A DNA stretch of 16,427 bases, taken from Clostridiales bacterium (GTDB lineage Bacteria; Bacillota_A; Clostridia; Oscillospirales; Oscillospiraceae). How positions within the stretch are numbered: the first letter of the stretch is position 1; the number at the start of each line of letters is the position of its first letter. Shown here one piece after another: positions 13,713-16,427 of the stretch. The stretch covers positions 1 through 16,427 of the forward strand of contig DXUR01000028.1 of assembly GCA_019417795.1 (NCBI GenBank), in the 5' to 3' direction. The position numbers were made by a program, and so were the translations under genes. Below the pieces are notes generated by a model that worked only from the letters and a program-made list of their open reading frames with translations, did no database searches and had not been told where the DNA came from.

Positions 13713-13842
13713 CTAAACGAACGACGGCTGAAAGTCCAATGGTATTATCACGGGTATCTCTAAGCCTGTTGGTTACACGGAGTGAACTAAGCAGATACAC
13801 TTAAAAATCATCTGCAAATCTTATTATACGAGGAGCATTACC
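13713..13842 (+). other. Structured intergenic element of unknown function
   Basis: This 130-base gap is the only sizeable non-coding stretch inside the morphogenesis genes. CCTGT (13765-13769) can pair with ACACGG (13775-13780, one bulge). This lies within GTATCT (13754-13759)/AGATAC (13793-13798). Bases 13791-13796 (GCAGAT) could instead pair with 13810-13815 (ATCTGC), giving mutually exclusive folds. The text around 13729-13790 reminds me of bacterial group II intron domain I, but this is memory only and no intron boundaries or reverse transcriptase are present. It ends with a GAGGAG ribosome-binding site (13830-13835). Confidence 0.35.
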
Positions 13843-14505
13843 ATGAAGGAAATCAAGAACGCGATGGTGGAAGTCAACACGGAAACGCAAGAAGTCAACA
13901 CCGAAAAGGAAGAAATCAGCGAGGAGCGGGTTGTGAAGCTGACGAAGCCCTATGTCTTTGAGGGAAAAGAGTATGAGGAAATCGACCTGTCAGGGCTGGA
14001 GAAGCTGACCATCCGGGACGCCATCGACACGCAGCTGGAGCTTTTCGGCGTGGAAGTTGCCGCCTCTGTGCTGTGTGAGACCACCACAGCATTTGCCAGA
14101 ACTATGGCAGCAAAGGCGACCGGACTGCCTATCGAATTTTTCAAGCTGATGCCGCGCGGCGCTTTTAAGCGGGTAGCGGGCATGGTGCGCAGATACATGA
14201 ATGCGGACGGCGAGACGGAGAACCATGTGATGCAGTTGGAGAAGCCCCACAGCTATAAGGGGAAGGAGTACCGGGAAATCGACCTGAACGGCGTTGCCGA
14301 CCTGAACACCCTGAATGAGAGTGAGGCAGAAAACCGGCTGGCCCGCGAGGGCTTTGCGGTGACGGAGAACGGCACCAACTATCTGTACGCCTGCGTGATC
14401 GCCTCGATGGCGACGGGCATCCCGGAGGATTTCTTCACCTCGCTGCCGCTGTATGAGCTGCTGAAACTGAAAAACGCGGTGAACGACGCGGATTTTTTCG
14501 AGTAA
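13843..14505 (+). CDS. Tail assembly chaperone, duplicated E-like domain
   Basis: The product has 220 residues. It sits between the tube and tape measure genes, where P2 has E, and contains the same domain twice. Residues about 30-120 (VVKLTKPYVFEGKEYEEIDL...AAKATGLPIEFFKLMPR) and 129-216 (VMQLEKPHSYKGKEYREIDL...ASMATGIPEDFFTSLPL) align along their whole length. The first 25 residues are acidic and carry a short VNTE repeat. Such chaperones wrap the tape measure protein before tube assembly. The gene ends in a T TTT TTC slip site that lets some ribosomes add an E'-type extension. GAGGAG lies seven bases before the ATG. Confidence 0.85.
   Translation: MKEIKNAMVEVNTETQEVNTEKEEISEERVVKLTKPYVFEGKEYEEIDLSGLEKLTIRDAIDTQLELFGVEVAASVLCETTTAFARTMAAKATGLPIEFFKLMPRGAFKRVAGMVRRYMNADGETENHVMQLEKPHSYKGKEYREIDLNGVADLNTLNESEAENRLAREGFAVTENGTNYLYACVIASMATGIPEDFFTSLPLYELLKLKNAVNDADFFE
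14493..14499 (+). promoter_or_regulatory. -1 ribosomal frameshift site T TTT TTC
   Basis: The heptamer lies in the correct phase (gaT TTT TTC GAG TAA), two codons before the chaperone stop. Slipping back one base opens a 51-codon frame. Downstream, AGGGC (14506-14510) or GGGGC (14511-14515) can pair with GCCCT (14520-14524), giving a possible stimulatory hairpin 6-11 bases away. P2 uses T TTT TTG at the same place in E/E'. Confidence 0.85.
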
Positions 14506-14654
14506 AGGGCGGGGCAAAAGCCCTGCGGAAAGCGGCAATCCGACTATCCTCGGTGACAGGGACGAGCCTTGAATTTTACTTGAAGCTGCCTGTCCGCGAG
14601 TTTGCTGAACTGAATGACGAGGTGGCGGAGGAATGGCGAAGAACAAAACATTAG
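14499..14654 (+). CDS. E'-type frameshift extension of tail chaperone
   Basis: This frame has no good start of its own; it is read after a -1 slip at 14493-14499, giving a fusion of about 270 residues (219 from the chaperone plus 51). The extension begins RVKGGAKALRKAAIRLSSVT, continues SLEFYLKLPVREFAELNDEV and ends WRRTKH. The LRKAAIRLS...TSLEFYLKLPVREF pattern fits the E'/G-T type extension that contacts the tape measure protein. It is not mere out-of-frame noise: codons fit the neighbours and the frame ends exactly over the tape measure start (ATG 14633). Without the slip, only the shorter chaperone is made; the ratio is presumably important for tail assembly. Confidence 0.82.
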   Translation, partial: RVKGGAKALRKAAIRLSSVTGTSLEFYLKLPVREFAELNDEVAEEWRRTKH

Positions 14655-16427
14655 AGCTTAGTATCAAGATCGCCGGAAAGATGGACAAGAGCCTGACGGC
14701 GGCGCTGGCCAGTAGCCAAGGGCAGCTGGGCAGCTTCGCCAAAAGCATCAGCAACATCGGAACGGCGGGACTGGCGGCTATGGGTGCGCTGGCGGCGGGA
14801 ACGGTGGCAACCATCGCAAGATGCACCAAGGAAGCTGCAAAGTTTGAAAACTATATGTCCGATGTGGTCAAAGTCGTGGACGGCATGGCGGACGCAACCG
14901 GAAAAGTAAGCAACAAGATGGCGGAGAACGGGAGAACCTATGCGGAAAATTACGCCATCCTGGAAGAACGGCTGAAAGACCTGAGTACGCAGATACCGTA
15001 CACCTTTGAGGATTTGACACGCCTCGCAGCGGCGGCAGGCCAATCGGGAAAAACCTTTGAGGACTTGACACAGACGGACTTCCTGAAAGACATCGCCATG
15101 TGGGGAACGGCTATGGACATTTCCGCAGACCAGGCAGGCGACTGGGGCGCGAAATGGGAACAGGCGTTCAACATGAACCACGAGCAGGTCATGGAGGTTG
15201 CGGATGTCATCAACTACCTGGGCAACAACTACGCCACTACGGCGGCGGAGATCGCCCAAAGCGTGAATGATGCGGCATCCATGGGCCAACTGGCAGGCGT
15301 GGATGTTAAGGCGACGGCGGCCATCGCGGCCAGTATGCAGGCCATGGGCGTAAGCACTGACCGGGTGGGCACCAGTATCAAGCGCATCTATACCAACATC
15401 ACAAAGGGCAGCACGGCCACAGCCGCCCAGGAAGCGGCATTTGAACGACTGGGGTTCTCGGCGACGCAAATCGCAAAGTCAATGCAGGCAGACGGCACGG
15501 GAACGCTGCTGAAAGTGTTTGAAGCAGTGAACAACCTGCCGGACGCTGAGAAGCTATCCACGCTCAATGCCCTGTTTGGACAGTGGGCCATTGAGGGCGG
15601 AGCAAAGCTCACGCAAAACCTGGGCCTCCTGACAGGGATGCTGAAAGAGGTTTCCAATGCAAGCGTCTGGAGCGGGAGCATGGAAAAAGAGTTCATCATC
15701 AAGGCGACAACGCCGGAGGCCATAGAAACCATGCTGGGAAGTGCCAAGTCTGCGCTGATGGACGACATCGGCACCGCATTTCTCCCAGCCTACAAGGAAT
15801 TTGGACTGTCCATGATCGGGTTCATCCGGGGCGTCCGGGAGAATATGCCGGAGTTGACCAAGCTCGCAGAGAGCCTGGGAAAACTGGCGAGCCGCGGCGT
15901 GGAAAAGCTGGGCACTGCGATGAACTGGGCACTGCCATACATCCAAAAGGGCCTGGACTACCTGCTGAACAACGGCGAGCAGGTAGCCCATATCATCGGG
16001 ATACTGGCGGCCACCTTTGCAGGAATGAAGCTGGCACCGGCGGCGGAGGGGCTGCTTTCCGGCGTGGGCGGTATGCTGTTCGGCGGAAATGCCGCAGGCG
16101 GAGGAAAGCGGAGCGGCGGCCTGTTCGGCGGCATCAAAAACCTGTTTATGGGCGGGAGAAAAGCCGGGAGCGCCGGAGCCGGTTTTGCATCCGCCTTTGG
16201 AGGGGCGGTATCTGGAAACGGATTTAAGGCAACCATGGGAGCTACGCTGTCAAGCCTGCTGGCCGGAAACGGCTTTAAGGGGACAGCGGGCCTGCTCTCT
16301 GCCGCGGCTGGGACGCCGGGGCTTCTCTCCGGCTATGTTGGGCCGGGAAGCGTAATCAAAAATGCAGCGGCGAACAGTGCAGTGGGCCAGTGGCTCGGGG
16401 GAATAAGAACGGCCATCCGGGACACAA
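14633..16427 (+). CDS. Tail tape measure protein, TP901 type (partial)
   Basis: At least 598 residues are visible and the gene runs off the right edge. The start ATG 14633 overlaps the chaperone extension by 22 bases and has GAGGTGGCGGAGGA before it. A hydrophobic segment (about 42-63) is followed by the phage tape measure core: KFENYMSDVVKVVDG, LKDLSTQIPYTFEDLTRLAA, MDISADQAGDWGAKW, VINYLGNNYATTAAEIAQSV and MGVSTDRVGTSIKRIYTNI. A second hydrophobic, Gly/Ala-rich stretch begins near residue 445 (HIIGILAATFAGM), and a short local repeat (SGNGFK.../AGNGFK...) lies near 525-550. The protein sets tail length and passes into the host envelope with DNA. Confidence 0.92.
   Translation, partial: MAKNKTLELSIKIAGKMDKSLTAALASSQGQLGSFAKSISNIGTAGLAAMGALAAGTVATIARCTKEAAKFENYMSDVVKVVDGMADATGKVSNKMAENGRTYAENYAILEERLKDLSTQIPYTFEDLTRLAAAAGQSGKTFEDLTQTDFLKDIAMWGTAMDISADQAGDWGAKWEQAFNMNHEQVMEVADVINYLGNNYATTAAEIAQSVNDAASMGQLAGVDVKATAAIAASMQAMGVSTDRVGTSIKRIYTNITKGSTATAAQEAAFERLGFSATQIAKSMQADGTGTLLKVFEAVNNLPDAEKLSTLNALFGQWAIEGGAKLTQNLGLLTGMLKEVSNASVWSGSMEKEFIIKATTPEAIETMLGSAKSALMDDIGTAFLPAYKEFGLSMIGFIRGVRENMPELTKLAESLGKLASRGVEKLGTAMNWALPYIQKGLDYLLNNGEQVAHIIGILAATFAGMKLAPAAEGLLSGVGGMLFGGNAAGGGKRSGGLFGGIKNLFMGGRKAGSAGAGFASAFGGAVSGNGFKATMGATLSSLLAGNGFKGTAGLLSAAAGTPGLLSGYVGPGSVIKNAAANSAVGQWLGGIRTAIRDT

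Noticed and set aside
13713..13842. Complete group II intron
   Set aside because: Far too short, with no reverse transcriptase, no domain V-type hairpin identified and no interrupted reading frame. At most a fragment, so it is reported only as a structured element.
1..16427. CRISPR array, tRNA genes, insertion sequences
   Set aside because: No regularly spaced repeats, no cloverleaf-like segment and no transposase reading frame were found on either strand.

Overview
The window is the left part of the structural (late) region of a tailed phage or prophage. The host is most likely a gut-type Bacillota, of the Clostridia/Oscillospiraceae kind. This rests on strong AGGAGG ribosome-binding sites before most genes, moderately high GC, tightly packed plus-strand genes, and a cargo lipoprotein of a type common in Clostridia. 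No host core gene is present, so the genus cannot be fixed.

Layout. 1-404 is a very GC-rich tract without a convincing gene. 405-548 holds a repeated GGGGTCAAAAA motif and a tiny ORF with a good ribosome-binding site that looks like the stump of a disrupted gene. 560-1880 is an AT-richer inserted cassette ('moron'). It has a TATAAT box, a highly structured RNA closed by a long stem, a UUCG-capped intrinsic terminator, and a GTG-initiated lipoprotein gene. 1941-2046 carries hairpins and an imperfect dyad directly before the packaging genes, where a lambda-type phage would have cos. From 2068 on everything reads on the plus strand.

The packaging and head genes follow lambda order: two different small-terminase-like genes, a small Cys-motif protein, a GpA-type large terminase, a DUF6148/gpW-position protein, a gpB-type portal, a ClpP-like protease with a nested scaffold, a gpD-like decoration protein, a gpE-type capsid protein, then FII-, Z- and U-position connector genes. 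The tail genes follow P2 order: contractile sheath, tail tube, a tail assembly chaperone with a -1 frameshift extension, and a tape measure protein that runs off the right edge. The particle is therefore predicted to be a contractile-tailed (myovirus-type) virion with a lambda-type head.

The best candidates for something undescribed are: (a) the RNA at 608-812, with a three-way-junction fold and two mutually exclusive 3' hairpins just before the lipoprotein gene; (b) the short structured intergenic element at 13713-13842 between tube and chaperone; (c) the duplicated tail chaperone domain fused by frameshift to its E'-type extension; and (d) the paired small-terminase genes. The in-frame internal scaffold start and the T TTT TTC slip site are the most solid non-obvious coding features.
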